A DNA stretch of 64,000 nt from Naumovozyma dairenensis CBS 421. Lineage: Eukaryota; Ascomycota; Saccharomycetes; Saccharomycetales; Saccharomycetaceae. Shown in pieces: positions 1 to 10,456 of the stretch (position 1 is the stretch's first letter; the number at the start of each line of letters is the position of its first letter). Location of the stretch: assembly GCF_000227115.2 (NCBI RefSeq), contig NC_016481.1, positions 947,259 through 1,011,258 on the forward strand, in the 5' to 3' direction. The position numbers and the translations under genes were made by a program. A model generated the notes under the pieces. It ran no database searches and was not told the origin of the DNA. It was given only the letters and a program-made list of their open reading frames with translations.

Positions 1-1105
1 AGGTAAAGCCTTGATGATCAGGCTGTTATGGTTATTTCTCCAAAACAACGTTATGCTATTATATAATATTATTATGTAATGTAAAAAGTCCATAAATAGC
101 CAAAGGTCCAGTAACCGATGCCTAACGGGTCAAAAATCCCTTAAAATATTATTAGATGACAGAATGTGTGATCTCCATAGCATGTGTGGAAGTAGACTAA
201 AGGGGCTGAGACTGAGTTGAGCGAGCTCATTATGTCTCCTACGGTATAGCTAGTCCCATATACCTTCCTTAAAGATAATATAAGGTGATACGCATGGACT
301 ATTGAAATATACTAACCTAATTTCATCAGCTCTGGATGATTCTCTTTATTCCTTTACCAACATAATAGAATCATAATTTCCCTCTTAGCACTCGAGTAAT
401 CATAAAAGACAGCCTAATAGAGTCGATGAAACACCTATAGTGCAATAACGAAGAAGTAGTTGGCATAATGAAATACAAGACAAAACAAAGTTATGAAGCT
501 TCCCCATTTATTACTAATAAAAGATACCCCAGGGTTATGCATAATGGTTAAGTAAGTAAAAAAATAGGACATTTAGGAATGTTTTATGTTTTCCAACCAT
601 ACTCTTATTTACGAAGTTTCTTGTGGGTAAGCCCTACTCGTACACAGATAATAGATATGATGACAAAAAGTGTCCAGGAAATTTTTCCATCGGTGGTATA
701 CGGCTGTATTTACTTTCTACCATGGTTCAGACATAATGTTACCATCGTCCCCCCGAGTTTGAGTGTTATGATTACAAAAAAGAATTTGCTTTGGTCCAGA
801 AAAGGCTTCATTTAAGAAAAAGAATAAAGAGTATAAAATCACGTTTGTGTGTATTATTGACTATATACCAGATTTACAACCGTATACTACTGTCAATCAG
901 ATCATTTTGTGTCTATTTCCAACACTTCTCTCTGTCGACAATAAATGTGTAACATCCTTCTGTGTGGGTAAAGCCATTTATTTCTCGCGACGCACCTGTA
1001 TCTTCAATAAAGTTTCACTTAAAACTCTTTCAACAATGATAATACCAAGTTCTTCTTCTCTAATAAAAGAATTCAGCAAAAACCAATTTAATATATACCA
1101 AAACG
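1..1105. other. Upstream intergenic stretch, no gene supported
   Basis: AT-rich sequence with frequent stops. The longest ATG-started frame (579-815, 78 codons) has no recognisable domain and looks like chance. A perfect yeast branch-point heptamer TACTAAC lies at 310-316 with a CAG at 327-329, but no GTATGT donor is visible upstream inside the window, so a spliced gene entering from the left cannot be shown. The right part must contain the promoter of the gene starting at 1106. Confidence 0.5.
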
Positions 1106-1720
1106 ATGCTATCTGCTGATGTAGATAAAGTATTGTCGTTAGAACTACCGTCTTCGACTGAATTGGATTGGTCCCCGTTGGCTCTCTTAGAAGAGAAAAA
1201 GAGAGATTTAAACATGAAAATCAAAGAATTATTATCTACTATTCATGAACGTCAATTCCAAAGTTTCGACGATTATTTCTTGATGCATTATCATAAGTAC
1301 GAACTTACTGCCAACACGGAACCATGTGTTGACGAAACGAGTGTAGTTGAAGAAGATGAACATAAAAACCCAATGATGATTGATACCTCTGATTTACAAA
1401 AAAATAGAGTAACAGCTGGTCTCTCAATGGATTCAATCATCCCAGATATGGTTCAAAGAAGATCAGCGAAGTCAATCGTTAAAGATAATGAAGAAATATC
1501 GGGTAAAATAAGGAAACTTAAACATATTCCCTCTTTACCTAGCGTTGTCGTTCCCAAAATTAGAAAGCCATATAGAATTTCTGATACTTTATTACCTGGA
1601 AACGCAAAATCTAAACTAGAACATGATACCACGTTGTTATATCCAATTAATAATCCAGTTAGCTTAGAAGAAGTCTTCTCAAATGATAAAATCAAGCTCC
1701 TTTTATCTAAGTTTCCTTAA
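1106..1720 (+). CDS. Unrecognised 204-aa protein
   Basis: ATG at 1106, stop TAA just before 1721. I do not recognise the family. Residues about 25-55 are rich in Leu, Glu, Lys and Arg and should form a helix or short coiled coil. The middle (about 75-95) is acidic. Residues about 110-160 are basic and proline-containing, including a run of hydrophobic residues followed by KIRKPYR. No signal peptide or membrane segment is visible. Size and composition would suit a small nuclear subunit of a chromatin or kinetochore complex, but that is only a guess from composition. It is convergent with ERG8 (338-bp gap). Codon use resembles neighbouring real genes, which supports it being coding. Confidence 0.75.
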   Translation: MLSADVDKVLSLELPSSTELDWSPLALLEEKKRDLNMKIKELLSTIHERQFQSFDDYFLMHYHKYELTANTEPCVDETSVVEEDEHKNPMMIDTSDLQKNRVTAGLSMDSIIPDMVQRRSAKSIVKDNEEISGKIRKLKHIPSLPSVVVPKIRKPYRISDTLLPGNAKSKLEHDTTLLYPINNPVSLEEVFSNDKIKLLLSKFP

Positions 1721-2057
1721 TTTGGATGTGTTAGTAAGTGTTGCCTGGGATAATTACATCTAAATCCCCAAAGGCCAAGGAGAAAACTAGCCAAAGGCTC
1801 TTAGTTGATAATATCAACTTGATAGATACCTGAATCAAGAAAGGATATAGGCCCTTGGTGCATCTCGTATGCAATTTTATGGGCAGGAATGGATAACATA
1901 GAAATTGTCAAAACTAGTCAGTCCATTGATATCACTAACATCATTATTCAAATGTATAGAAAAATAAAGAAATGAAATAGGAACTTTAGTCCGTAATTCT
2001 ACGTTAATATTTTGTGTAATCTTTATAAATAATATTCGATATTTTATTTTGTGCTAT
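1721..2057. other. Convergent intergenic spacer
   Basis: 3' regions of the 204-aa gene and ERG8. AT-rich with poly(A)-site-like TATATA/AATAAA material near 1960-2050. No ORF or RNA gene seen. Confidence 0.5.
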
Positions 2058-3401
2058 CTATTGTAAATTCAGATAAGCTACTACTTCTTCTTCTTTCAGA
2101 CCAATATCAACCTGTTGAAGATCCAGCCATGTAACGTTGGAGAACTCTTCTTTCCCTTTCGTTTGTGAATCTAAATTGGTCATTTCTGTCGTCAGCAAGG
2201 CAATTGCATCGTACCCACCTGCACCAGGAATACATGCCACCAATACCCCATTTAGGTTCATGCATGTATCTAATAATTCAGTTTGGACTGGTGGTTCAAT
2301 TTCAGCGCCTGATTCCCTAGTAATCAACCTAAAATTATCACGGATCTTAGCAATCGACTCTCTCATTTGTAATACAATCGGGTCTTCATATTTGTTGGAT
2401 TTATTTAGATTATTGATTAATACTTTATATTTTTCAGGATTTGTAAGACTTAATTGATTCATTTCATTTAAAGACGCAATAAAAGCCATATTTCCTGCAT
2501 TTATTTCCTTGTATATTTCTTGACTTTTTGGTAAATTCAAATTATACCAATTTTTAACTTTAGTAACCAACTTGACAGTTTCAGAACCACTATTCACATC
2601 TCCAAGAAACAAACGTAGTTGGTCAGGTAATTTAACGGGTTCTACAGTAAATTTCCAATCTGTATCGTTTATTAAATGTTGTAAGGATACGTTATAGTCC
2701 TTCGCTGATAAATTTCGTTCAGGTAAATCAGATATTAAATTTGGTTCAAACCTTTGGTAAGCAATGGATCCAAACGTGGCAGCAGCCACGTCAAACCCAC
2801 TGCCAATTTTCCCCTGTGCTTGACAATGACTTACTTGAGATAAATTATGAATTTTCCTTAATGTAATATCAATTGTGAGATCTAAATTTGGGTCAAAAAC
2901 AGAAAATAATGCGGTGGTTAATACAGTAACTAATCCTGCTGACGATCCTAAACCAGTCTTAGGCACCTCTGATATGGAAGAATTGAAAAAATTGAATCTC
3001 TTCATACCGTTTTGTTTCATAATACTCCCCTGAGAAGAGTGATATGCCGGATCAGAAAAGATATCAATATTGATATCGAATCCCATTGAGTTTTGGATAT
3101 CAAAATAATCCAATGCATTTCTTATACCGCATTCAATAAATAGATTTTTCGATTTATTAGTTCCATCCACAGACAATTGACCTTGTAGCAAATTATATGT
3201 CCATTTCTCGTTATTGAATTGTGGACTGCAAACAGTGATACTTGTCTTATTTTGGTCCATTGGTCGAGCTGTTGAAACCATGGCATGCATTCTAGCTGAC
3301 AATGCCACCACATAGGATTTATATCTGGGATCTAGTACTAGATACCCACCTACCAGTAATGCCTTCCCAGGCGCACTAAATACCCTTGCGTTTGTATCCA
3401 T
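2058..3401 (-). CDS. ERG8: Phosphomevalonate kinase
   Basis: 447-aa GHMP-superfamily kinase that phosphorylates mevalonate-5-phosphate to the diphosphate in the mevalonate pathway to isoprenoids and ergosterol. The start ATG (3399-3401) is followed by the fungal Erg8 N-terminus (SAPGKALLVGGYLVL), the first GHMP motif. The glycine/serine-rich ATP-binding motif PKTGLGSSAG is near residues 145-155, and the C-terminal GHMP motif (GAGGYDA) is near residue 400. Length matches the roughly 450 aa of the family. In S. cerevisiae ERG8 lies on chromosome XIII, so its place beside GPI11 is lineage-specific. No intron or break. Confidence 0.96.
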   Translation of the reverse strand: MDTNARVFSAPGKALLVGGYLVLDPRYKSYVVALSARMHAMVSTARPMDQNKTSITVCSPQFNNEKWTYNLLQGQLSVDGTNKSKNLFIECGIRNALDYFDIQNSMGFDINIDIFSDPAYHSSQGSIMKQNGMKRFNFFNSSISEVPKTGLGSSAGLVTVLTTALFSVFDPNLDLTIDITLRKIHNLSQVSHCQAQGKIGSGFDVAAATFGSIAYQRFEPNLISDLPERNLSAKDYNVSLQHLINDTDWKFTVEPVKLPDQLRLFLGDVNSGSETVKLVTKVKNWYNLNLPKSQEIYKEINAGNMAFIASLNEMNQLSLTNPEKYKVLINNLNKSNKYEDPIVLQMRESIAKIRDNFRLITRESGAEIEPPVQTELLDTCMNLNGVLVACIPGAGGYDAIALLTTEMTNLDSQTKGKEEFSNVTWLDLQQVDIGLKEEEVVAYLNLQ

Positions 3402-4574
3402 TGTTAGTTTATGTCCAGTTTCCTTTCAATAAAAAAAAATAAGTCAATAATTGGGATTGTTCCACAAAAGGTGCCAAAGATATATCAGGCTTAGCTGCTA
3501 AATACCCTGATCATTCGATTCTTAGAAGCCGAAACAAGATATGCAAATTCCATCGAGGATCGTACATGTGTTTAGATGAAACATATACGCAAATGAAGAA
3601 CCCTTTTTAAAGCCGGCTTATTTCCGTGTCTACTTGGTGCCATTTTTCGGGCAATTCATTGCTCGTTAAGGATTTAGAAGTTAAAGTATTGGGCACAGGC
3701 AGAAGACAGCTCCAAAGAAATACGAAAAGTGATTATTATTTCCTGGAATGGGTTCTTGTTATTTCATTCTCGTTTGCACAATCACTAATATGTATATATA
3801 TCGTCTACCATTTGTGAACTATCTTGCATTCACTTCGTTAGAGCAATTGTTTTTTTACATATAGTTAGAGATTTTGCATATCAGACTGAGTAAAACTTTT
3901 GTAGATTATGTTTTGCCTCATTTAAAATCTTTTCTGTTCTTTTAAAAATGCACTTACTTTGCTTCTTCACCGTTCTGTTTCCCATTGATCGCTTTGGTCC
4001 GTGTAGACACTATAACCTATGTCATCAACGTATTTTGAATCAAAATGGGGTATCATTCGGCACCACGACCCATAATTTAGAGGAAATGATGAACTTAAAC
4101 CGGAAAAGTGAAAAATATTCATTTCTTCTTGATGAATCATGTACAAAGAAAAAGCAATTCGTAAGAAACAATATCCGTTTAGTGAACGGCGTTACTAAGA
4201 GAGATTCCGTAGTTCGGTGTCATAGGTGAATAATGTAACGTAAATTATTACCGCGATTGATTACTTCATGCAGAATTAAAGAATTATTTTTATAATATAG
4301 ACCAAATCTGCCATTATACAAAAGTTTAAGGCCAAGACACATATTCGCTCTACGACGTATAAATTAAATGTCGCCAGTGATCTATGGCCCTGTACGACAA
4401 TTCGCTACTGGCATTTTCGGCCACCGTATTCTCAACAATAATCGTCTTAAAGATATGAAATCGTTAAACTACTGCAACTTCAGGGTTCAGTCATCGATCT
4501 TGACAGAAAACTGTTTGTCGACTTTGTTAAGGATGATTTTCTTGAACTTTCACAAGAAGTTGTAAAAATATATA
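3402..4574. other. ERG8 promoter side and rearrangement junction, no gene supported
   Basis: 1.17 kb between ERG8 and the tRNA-Glu gene. It must hold the ERG8 promoter. ATG-started frames of 93 codons (3948-4229) and 65 codons (4368-4565) occur on the plus strand, but neither shows a recognisable domain. This spacer lies where an ERG8-type neighbourhood meets the chromosome IV-like block, so degraded remnants of a lost gene are possible but not demonstrated. Confidence 0.4.
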
Positions 4575-4646
4575 CTCCGATACGGGGAGTCGAACCCCGG
4601 TTTCCACGGTGAAAGCGTGATGTGATAGCCGTTACACTATATCGGA
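4575..4646 (-). tRNA. tRNA-Glu (anticodon UUC)
   Basis: The reverse complement folds as a full cloverleaf. The acceptor stem TCCGATA pairs with TATCGGA. The D arm contains the TAGTGTAACGGCTATCAC A-box. The anticodon loop is CTTTCAC (anticodon TTC). The T arm is CCGGGGTTCGACTCCCCG, carrying the B-box. A G follows the acceptor stem as discriminator base. No intron. The sequence is nearly identical to S. cerevisiae tRNA-Glu(UUC) as I know it. Confidence 0.97.
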
Positions 4647-4927
4647 TCAATTGAATAAAAAAATTTGGTTTTATGTTAGTGTAATAATAAGAAGTTGTAC
4701 ATTTATTTAAATTAACAAAGCTAAAAATGATATTAGGTAATTGTCAATATTTACAAAACAAACAAGGTATTGAAAAGATGTCCTTGCTCATAATTTACTT
4801 GGAAGCAATGTTCTGTAGCAACATTGAAATATAACTTATAAATCCAAATCCTGAATATTTATTTCTAGCACTCTACAAAAGGTAATTGCAAAGCAAGAGT
4901 TGACGAAGTGATAGACTATTATATGTT

Positions 4928-5572
4928 ATGTCAGGAAAGGCCAAAAAACAAGTTAAGAAGAGAGTTACATTTTCCGATGATAATACGATAGTTCGTCAGA
5001 GCCACAGAAAGAAAAACATAGGACATGAACATCCTCCAGTCTACGTGAGAAAAAGTCTCTTAACAATTCCGTTCCATTTAATTGTACTACTCTATCTATA
5101 TATTTATCATAGTGATTACTCCACAGAATTATTATTACTAGGTCTCATTCCATCCCAAGTATTTTATCTAGTCCTCCAATTCAACAAATGTACCGTATAC
5201 GGTAATAAAATCATTAAAATCAACTATCCGTTAGTGTTTATATCGTTAGGTGGAGCATTACTACTAAGTGTTCCAACATTAATTATAATTATTTTATTCG
5301 GTGCACCATTTTTGGAACATATTAAAGAATCATGGTTATTAGCATCACATTGTTGCTTCTTAGCGTATCCAGCAATGTATTCTGTATTTAATTGTGATTT
5401 CAAAGTTGGAATGTGGAAGAGGTATTACGTCATGATTGTTCTTGGTGGATGGCTCAGTTGTGTCGTCATTCCCTTGGATTGGGATAGACCATGGCAAGCT
5501 TGGCCCATCCCTGTGGTCATTGGATCCTATTTGGGTGCCTTTGTCGGTTATACACTCGGTTCATACATATAA
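4928..5572 (+). CDS. GPI11: GPI-anchor ethanolamine-phosphate transfer subunit (PIG-F family)
   Basis: 214-aa multi-spanning ER membrane protein. Gpi11/PIG-F works with the ethanolamine-phosphate transferases Gpi13 and Gpi7 in the late steps of GPI-anchor assembly. The N-terminal 45 residues are basic and hydrophilic. About six hydrophobic segments follow from residue 45 to the end, including the conserved C-terminal stretch LGGWLSCVVIPLDWDRPWQ near residues 175-195. Length is close to the 219 aa of S. cerevisiae Gpi11. In S. cerevisiae it is also followed by convergent RSC3. GPI8, acting later in the same pathway, is at the other end of the window, as on S. cerevisiae chromosome IV. Confidence 0.95.
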   Translation: MSGKAKKQVKKRVTFSDDNTIVRQSHRKKNIGHEHPPVYVRKSLLTIPFHLIVLLYLYIYHSDYSTELLLLGLIPSQVFYLVLQFNKCTVYGNKIIKINYPLVFISLGGALLLSVPTLIIIILFGAPFLEHIKESWLLASHCCFLAYPAMYSVFNCDFKVGMWKRYYVMIVLGGWLSCVVIPLDWDRPWQAWPIPVVIGSYLGAFVGYTLGSYI

Positions 5573-5812
5573 TCGTGAAATAAAAACTATATAGCTTACG
5601 TAGATAGAATATATTTTAAGTATAGAACAATTCATTGGAACTCGAATGATATTAAGAAGAATTAAAAATTTGTCTAAAAAAATTAAATAAATACATATAT
5701 ATATATATAAATATAATTACAAGGTACATAGAATTGCCGTAGGATAACAGTGATATACTCTAACTTTATCCATAAAATGCACCATAAACGCTATTCAAAA
5801 TTAATACTTCAG

Positions 5813-8290
5813 TTAAACCGAAAGTTTACTGCACTGCTTGCTTTGAATGGTTGTCTTGTAGAATAAAAGTACTGCTTTAATCAACGATTCAGAGATGGCT
5901 TGAAGTCTAGCTGTCGCCCTTGCTATATCAGATTGTTCTAATTGCTCGAATGCATTAACTTCTCCTAAAAGACCAGCTTTAATAGACTTAACTGATTCAT
6001 TTCCTGATCCGCTGTTCTCTGGATTTTGAGTAGCTTCAAGCAATGATATATACTCTAACATTGAGGTAAGCCTTATGAACAATCTGTTAATGTATGGATT
6101 GACTTCCCTACAATTTTTAGAATAGTCTTGTAACAACATTAAGATTTTCCTAACGATCAATGATAACGCAGCCGAATGGTTCTTCGTCTCAGTTCTCAAC
6201 GATTCATTTAATGGGATTGCTTCTGAGTTGGTATCAAATGCATAGAAAGAACGTTGAATTAAACTTAGTAGCATTTCGGAAAGACTTTCCACCAGCACGA
6301 AAGCCTTATTGGTATAGATAAATTCATATCCTGCAAATCTTAAATTGGCCAAATTGGAAAAAATAAAGAATAAAGTTTCCTGTGAAAAATTTAAAAACTC
6401 TTTGTATGTTTCGAAATATCTTCCGCTGTCTTTCAATTTTTCATATTGTAATAACAGATAATATGTCAAATATAATGTAGTATTGCGATATAATAGACTG
6501 TTCACTATACCATCAATCAGTGTTGGTAATGTCCCAGCTTTCTTCTGTGCTTCATCATATTTAAGTTTGAAAATATCCTTCAAGTGAAGAACTTTTTCCA
6601 AGGATATTAATTGGTCCTTTGTTTGTAAATATCGAACAATTTCACTAGTTATATTTAGTAATGGATAATCAACTGTTAATATAGGATCCAAAATTGGGGC
6701 AGAATTTGATCTTTGACCTTGTGTTAAAAGCGGGATTTCACCTTTAAATAAATGTCTGTAACAGTATTCTCTATAAATAAAATTCCAAAATAAAATTAAG
6801 CTCTCGTTAGTCTGTTCATGATTTAATGATATATGTTGGGATAAATGTACATCTTCGTCATAATCAACAGAAGTTCCTACAGTTTGCATTTCTATTGAAG
6901 TCACCGTCTGGTAATATTTTAGCAAGGCCTCAAATTTAATAACGTCTTCATAATTCTTGGAAGTATTTCTCATTTGTAGTTCAATCTTTATGAGATACAG
7001 ATTTTTCTTTAAGTCATTAAGTGAATCTTTCAAAGCTTTAACATTTTCCAATTCAGTAGGTTGTAAGGGGACTATCACTGTTGACACTAAGGAGTTGTAC
7101 GTTAATAATAACAGGATGGATAATCTACCATATGTAACTAATTTTTCGATACTTAAACTGTCTGGATTAAATGAATTTGAGACAAATAAAGTATCCAGAG
7201 CCTGTAATAATTCATTTGGTTTTAGATTAGGGATCAATGCTTCAGATTCCAAGACGATGGATGTATATTTGGTGATTAGATGTTTGATTAAAGATAGTTC
7301 TGGGAATTTTATTTCGTCATGTTTTGTCAATTGCAAGATTGGGGAATTTTCTAAATTTTCCAACCATTTTTGATGATTTTTTTCAAACTTTGAAGTGACA
7401 ATATTTTCAAAGGTATTATGGAACCCTTTTAGGAATGTATCACGGGAAATCAAAAAATTAGAAGTGAATATAGAATTTGGTAAGTCTCGCATGGGAATTG
7501 AAGATTTAAACTGAGAATCGTTGAGGTCGAAGACGTTAAATATTTGGTTGAAATCCAAGAATTGTGGATCCAAATCTCTGAATTCATCGATGGTGTTGTA
7601 TAAGATATCGAAGTGCAAATTATCTTCTGTCTCTAGTTTCCTTTTTTTCTCGTTACCAATACTATCAATAGTACCATTATTATTCTGTTTCCTAGAAAGA
7701 TCCTTCCACGATAAATTCAAACCTGGAATTTTCTTGCCGGTTATATCTTGTAATTCTAATAATCTACTCTTTAAAAAATCGATTTCTTTCATTACAACCT
7801 CTTCTTGTGTATATGGAGTGGGCATTTCATCAAAAAGTGCAGGGCCTTGGATCCAATTCAAGTTGGCAGAATTATCATTAATCGAAGAAACTGTCTTATT
7901 ATCCATATTGGGTATGGATCTTGGAAGGAATTGAGTGAAATTAGTTGACATTGGTGAATCTGTTTGGTCTTGACTACCATTTAGTAATTGTAGACGAGTA
8001 TTATATTCTCTCAATTGTTCCAGGGAAGCTAATTCAGGATTATGATGTAATGTGGAAGACAAAGAATCACCTCTTGATGATGAACCGCCTTGAGGAGGTG
8101 TTAGCAATTTGGCAGGTCCCTTGGCATGAGCTGGAACATATCTACCTGGAACATCGGGAAAGAAACAATCACCTTTATTTGTCTTGCTACAATTACCACA
8201 GATTGGTTTGACACGATCACAACCAATCTTTCTTTTACGACACTGCACACAGGCAGGTGGTTTTCTCATTTTTCTACCGCGAATATCCAT
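5813..8290 (-). CDS. RSC3: RSC chromatin-remodelling complex DNA-binding subunit (Zn2Cys6)
   Basis: 825 aa from the ATG at 8288-8290; the protein then begins MDIRGRKMRKPPACVQC. A Zn2Cys6 binuclear cluster (C-x2-C-x6-C-x5-C-x2-C plus a final Cys) occupies residues about 14-45. The downstream conserved block NPELASLEQLREYNTRLQLL and the LNWIQGPA and LLELQDITGKKI segments are characteristic of Rsc3. In S. cerevisiae Rsc3 and its paralogue Rsc30 recognise CGCG-type promoter sites and guide the RSC remodeller to keep promoters nucleosome-depleted. The zinc cluster and the GPI11-RSC3-CPR5 order favour RSC3 over RSC30. Slightly shorter than the 885-aa S. cerevisiae protein. Confidence 0.93.
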   Translation of the reverse strand: MDIRGRKMRKPPACVQCRKRKIGCDRVKPICGNCSKTNKGDCFFPDVPGRYVPAHAKGPAKLLTPPQGGSSSRGDSLSSTLHHNPELASLEQLREYNTRLQLLNGSQDQTDSPMSTNFTQFLPRSIPNMDNKTVSSINDNSANLNWIQGPALFDEMPTPYTQEEVVMKEIDFLKSRLLELQDITGKKIPGLNLSWKDLSRKQNNNGTIDSIGNEKKRKLETEDNLHFDILYNTIDEFRDLDPQFLDFNQIFNVFDLNDSQFKSSIPMRDLPNSIFTSNFLISRDTFLKGFHNTFENIVTSKFEKNHQKWLENLENSPILQLTKHDEIKFPELSLIKHLITKYTSIVLESEALIPNLKPNELLQALDTLFVSNSFNPDSLSIEKLVTYGRLSILLLLTYNSLVSTVIVPLQPTELENVKALKDSLNDLKKNLYLIKIELQMRNTSKNYEDVIKFEALLKYYQTVTSIEMQTVGTSVDYDEDVHLSQHISLNHEQTNESLILFWNFIYREYCYRHLFKGEIPLLTQGQRSNSAPILDPILTVDYPLLNITSEIVRYLQTKDQLISLEKVLHLKDIFKLKYDEAQKKAGTLPTLIDGIVNSLLYRNTTLYLTYYLLLQYEKLKDSGRYFETYKEFLNFSQETLFFIFSNLANLRFAGYEFIYTNKAFVLVESLSEMLLSLIQRSFYAFDTNSEAIPLNESLRTETKNHSAALSLIVRKILMLLQDYSKNCREVNPYINRLFIRLTSMLEYISLLEATQNPENSGSGNESVKSIKAGLLGEVNAFEQLEQSDIARATARLQAISESLIKAVLLFYKTTIQSKQCSKLSV

Positions 8291-9347
8291 CGGATGCAAG
8301 AGGAAAAATGGTTTAAATTTTCGTGTTTTTGAAATATGAGATTAGAATGTATTTTATGAAAAATAATATCCCAGTTGTAATGAAAAATATAAGAGTCTCC
8401 CCCGTTTAATAATATTCCAAAAAAGGACCAGAAAAGGAATTTATCTAAGCTAGGTACACCAATGAATGTAGACTGGACAATAACAGAATCGTCTATTGTC
8501 TTCTTAAACTATGGCTTTTATATTGGCTAGGCTATATCAGTTTATTTATTATTTGACGGGCGTATAATAAATATGGCAGCGATGAAGTAGAAATGAGATG
8601 AGATTCGGGCACGGGCTTTGAAATAATAGATTTCGTGTTTTTCAAAAGGCTTCGTCTTTGTTTGTATAAAACAGTGATGGGAGTTATTAGCAATGTATGC
8701 AATAAATAGTAAAGGAATATGGAGAGTGTGTATATATATATATCTTTTGTTTTCCATTTAAAAAGTGATAATTTTAATATAACTTTTGGGGACTTTTTTC
8801 CTATTGTTGATCAATTTGGTTAACCCATACAAAAAAAATATTCTAGGGGAGGGTAACACTAACGCGTAAATTGGCAGTATTTACCGTTCATCGCGATAAG
8901 TCTTTTTGGAAGGTTAGCTATACTTGTTAAGTGGGTATTACAAGATATTTAGTTAAGTAAAGTAGTAGATTATATATTCATATCGGTTTGGCAGATGTTT
9001 CCTTTCGGGCGTTGTCGTATCTTCGCCTAATAAATTGGTTCCGTGACGTTGTTTTGGCGTCAAAGCTAATTGGCTATTTTTTTCAAGCAGATATATATAT
9101 ATTATTGGCGTTGTACTCAGATAGAGTACATTATTTGCTTCTGAATATGGTTACACTGGGTTCCTCTGATAATGAGTTCATTTATTTACTCCTATGTACC
9201 TTTAAGTCTGTGATGTTGGTTCAACACCTTACGCAACGCGTTTGTTTTCAAGTGAACAGTATAAAGAGCTGGGCGCTTAAATTCCAAGTCCTATGTAACT
9301 ACATATACCTCTTCCTAACTTTCGTTACCTAAGCTACGTTAAATAAA
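8291..9347. other. RSC3 upstream region and CPR5 3' flank
   Basis: About 1 kb with no ATG-started gene. It serves as RSC3 promoter and CPR5 3' region. Two perfect ACGCGT hexamers (MluI cell-cycle box, the MBF site) occur at 8862-8867 and 9236-9241. A short TA repeat lies near 8731-8742. No RNA gene recognised. Confidence 0.5.
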
Positions 9348-10034
9348 CTATAGCTCATCATGTTTTTGACGTTGTTGTTCCTTTGCTGCCTCCTCTTCTA
9401 AAACAGAATGTAATTCTTTAGCATCGTCTTGTTTTAGTGGGACCGTTTCTAATTCACCGCATTCAACAATCGTGACATCTTTTAGCGGTTTATTTGTTTT
9501 CATGTCTCTATCCACTCTAGCAATATACTCCACCACTTCCATTCCATTGATAACTTTACCAAACACAACATGTTTATTGTTTAACCATGGTGTTGGAGAC
9601 AATGTGATAAAGAATTGTGATCCATTTGTATCCTCACCTCTGTTCGCCATTGATAGGAGCCCTGCTTCGTCGTGCGTAATTTCAAAATTTTCATCTTCAA
9701 AAGTAGATCCAAAAATTGATTCACCACCTGTACCATCTCTATTAGTAAAATCGCCACCTTGTATCATGAGATCTGGAATTACTCGATGGAATATTGAATC
9801 AACATACCCCATCTTGGGATCTTCCGATATTGTTAATTCATAGAAATTCTCAACTGTCTTAGGTACTACAACTCCAAAAAGTCCAAATTCGATACGTCCG
9901 ATATGATCTTCCCCATGATTAATATCGAAATATACTTTATGTGTTATAACTCGTTTTTTTGCTTCTACAGTTGGAATGAATGTTAAAAACGTTACAACCA
10001 ATGGTAGTAGTAATACATTGAACATAAATGCCAT
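9348..10034 (-). CDS. CPR5: ER-lumen peptidyl-prolyl cis-trans isomerase (cyclophilin)
   Basis: 228-aa secretory-pathway cyclophilin catalysing proline isomerisation during folding in the ER. Residues 1-25 are a typical signal peptide ending TVEA. The cyclophilin domain spans about 28-195. Active-site elements visible are FHRVIPDLMIQGGDFT, NGSQFFIT and TPWLNNKHVVFG, retaining the catalytic Arg, the Phe and Gln of the substrate pocket, and the cyclosporin-contact Trp. The protein ends in HDEL, the yeast ER-retrieval signal. The HDEL ending and the neighbours RSC3 and HNT2 favour CPR5 over its duplicate CPR2. Confidence 0.95.
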   Translation of the reverse strand: MAFMFNVLLLPLVVTFLTFIPTVEAKKRVITHKVYFDINHGEDHIGRIEFGLFGVVVPKTVENFYELTISEDPKMGYVDSIFHRVIPDLMIQGGDFTNRDGTGGESIFGSTFEDENFEITHDEAGLLSMANRGEDTNGSQFFITLSPTPWLNNKHVVFGKVINGMEVVEYIARVDRDMKTNKPLKDVTIVECGELETVPLKQDDAKELHSVLEEEAAKEQQRQKHDEL

Positions 10035-10456
10035 TATTTTAGACTTGTTTATTTGTTAGTTATGAGCTTTATCCTTGTCTGACTTTAGTGTTTCACGAAT
10101 AAGTTACCAATAGGTGTTCTTCTATTTCCTCTTTGAAAAAAGGGGACAATCTACATTATTTTACCCATTGTCAGAAAAGCGCCCTTATGCATACTAAATT
10201 GCAACTAATCTTACAACATTCATACCTATAGGAGTGCTCATAGGTATAATGCAAGAGCCTCTACAGTAGCCAATATGTAACTTAATATTGCAACGGGGCT
10301 CAATCTGCCATGAATTATTTAAAGCCAAGTGTAGATAGTGAATTTTTTTTCTTTTCGATGTTCCTCTTTTTAGTCAACGGTCGTTTTATCTGTATTTGAG
10401 AATAAATAGTATTAAAGTTGTATCTAGTTTAAATATGGAGTGTGTCTGTTCCGTAA
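10035..10456. other. CPR5 promoter / HNT2 3' flank
   Basis: 422 bp between two minus-strand genes. Contains the CPR5 promoter. I see no ORF, RNA gene or convincing heat-shock or unfolded-protein element. Confidence 0.45.

Noticed and set aside
3948..4565. Two ATG frames (93 and 65 codons) between ERG8 and tRNA-Glu as a possible decayed gene
   Set aside because: No similarity to any protein I know, different frames, and no shared domain; kept only as a remark on the spacer.
8988..9332. 114-codon plus-strand open frame with hydrophobic stretches
   Set aside because: Begins at TTG, has no ATG at its start, no recognised domain, and lies in the RSC3 promoter.
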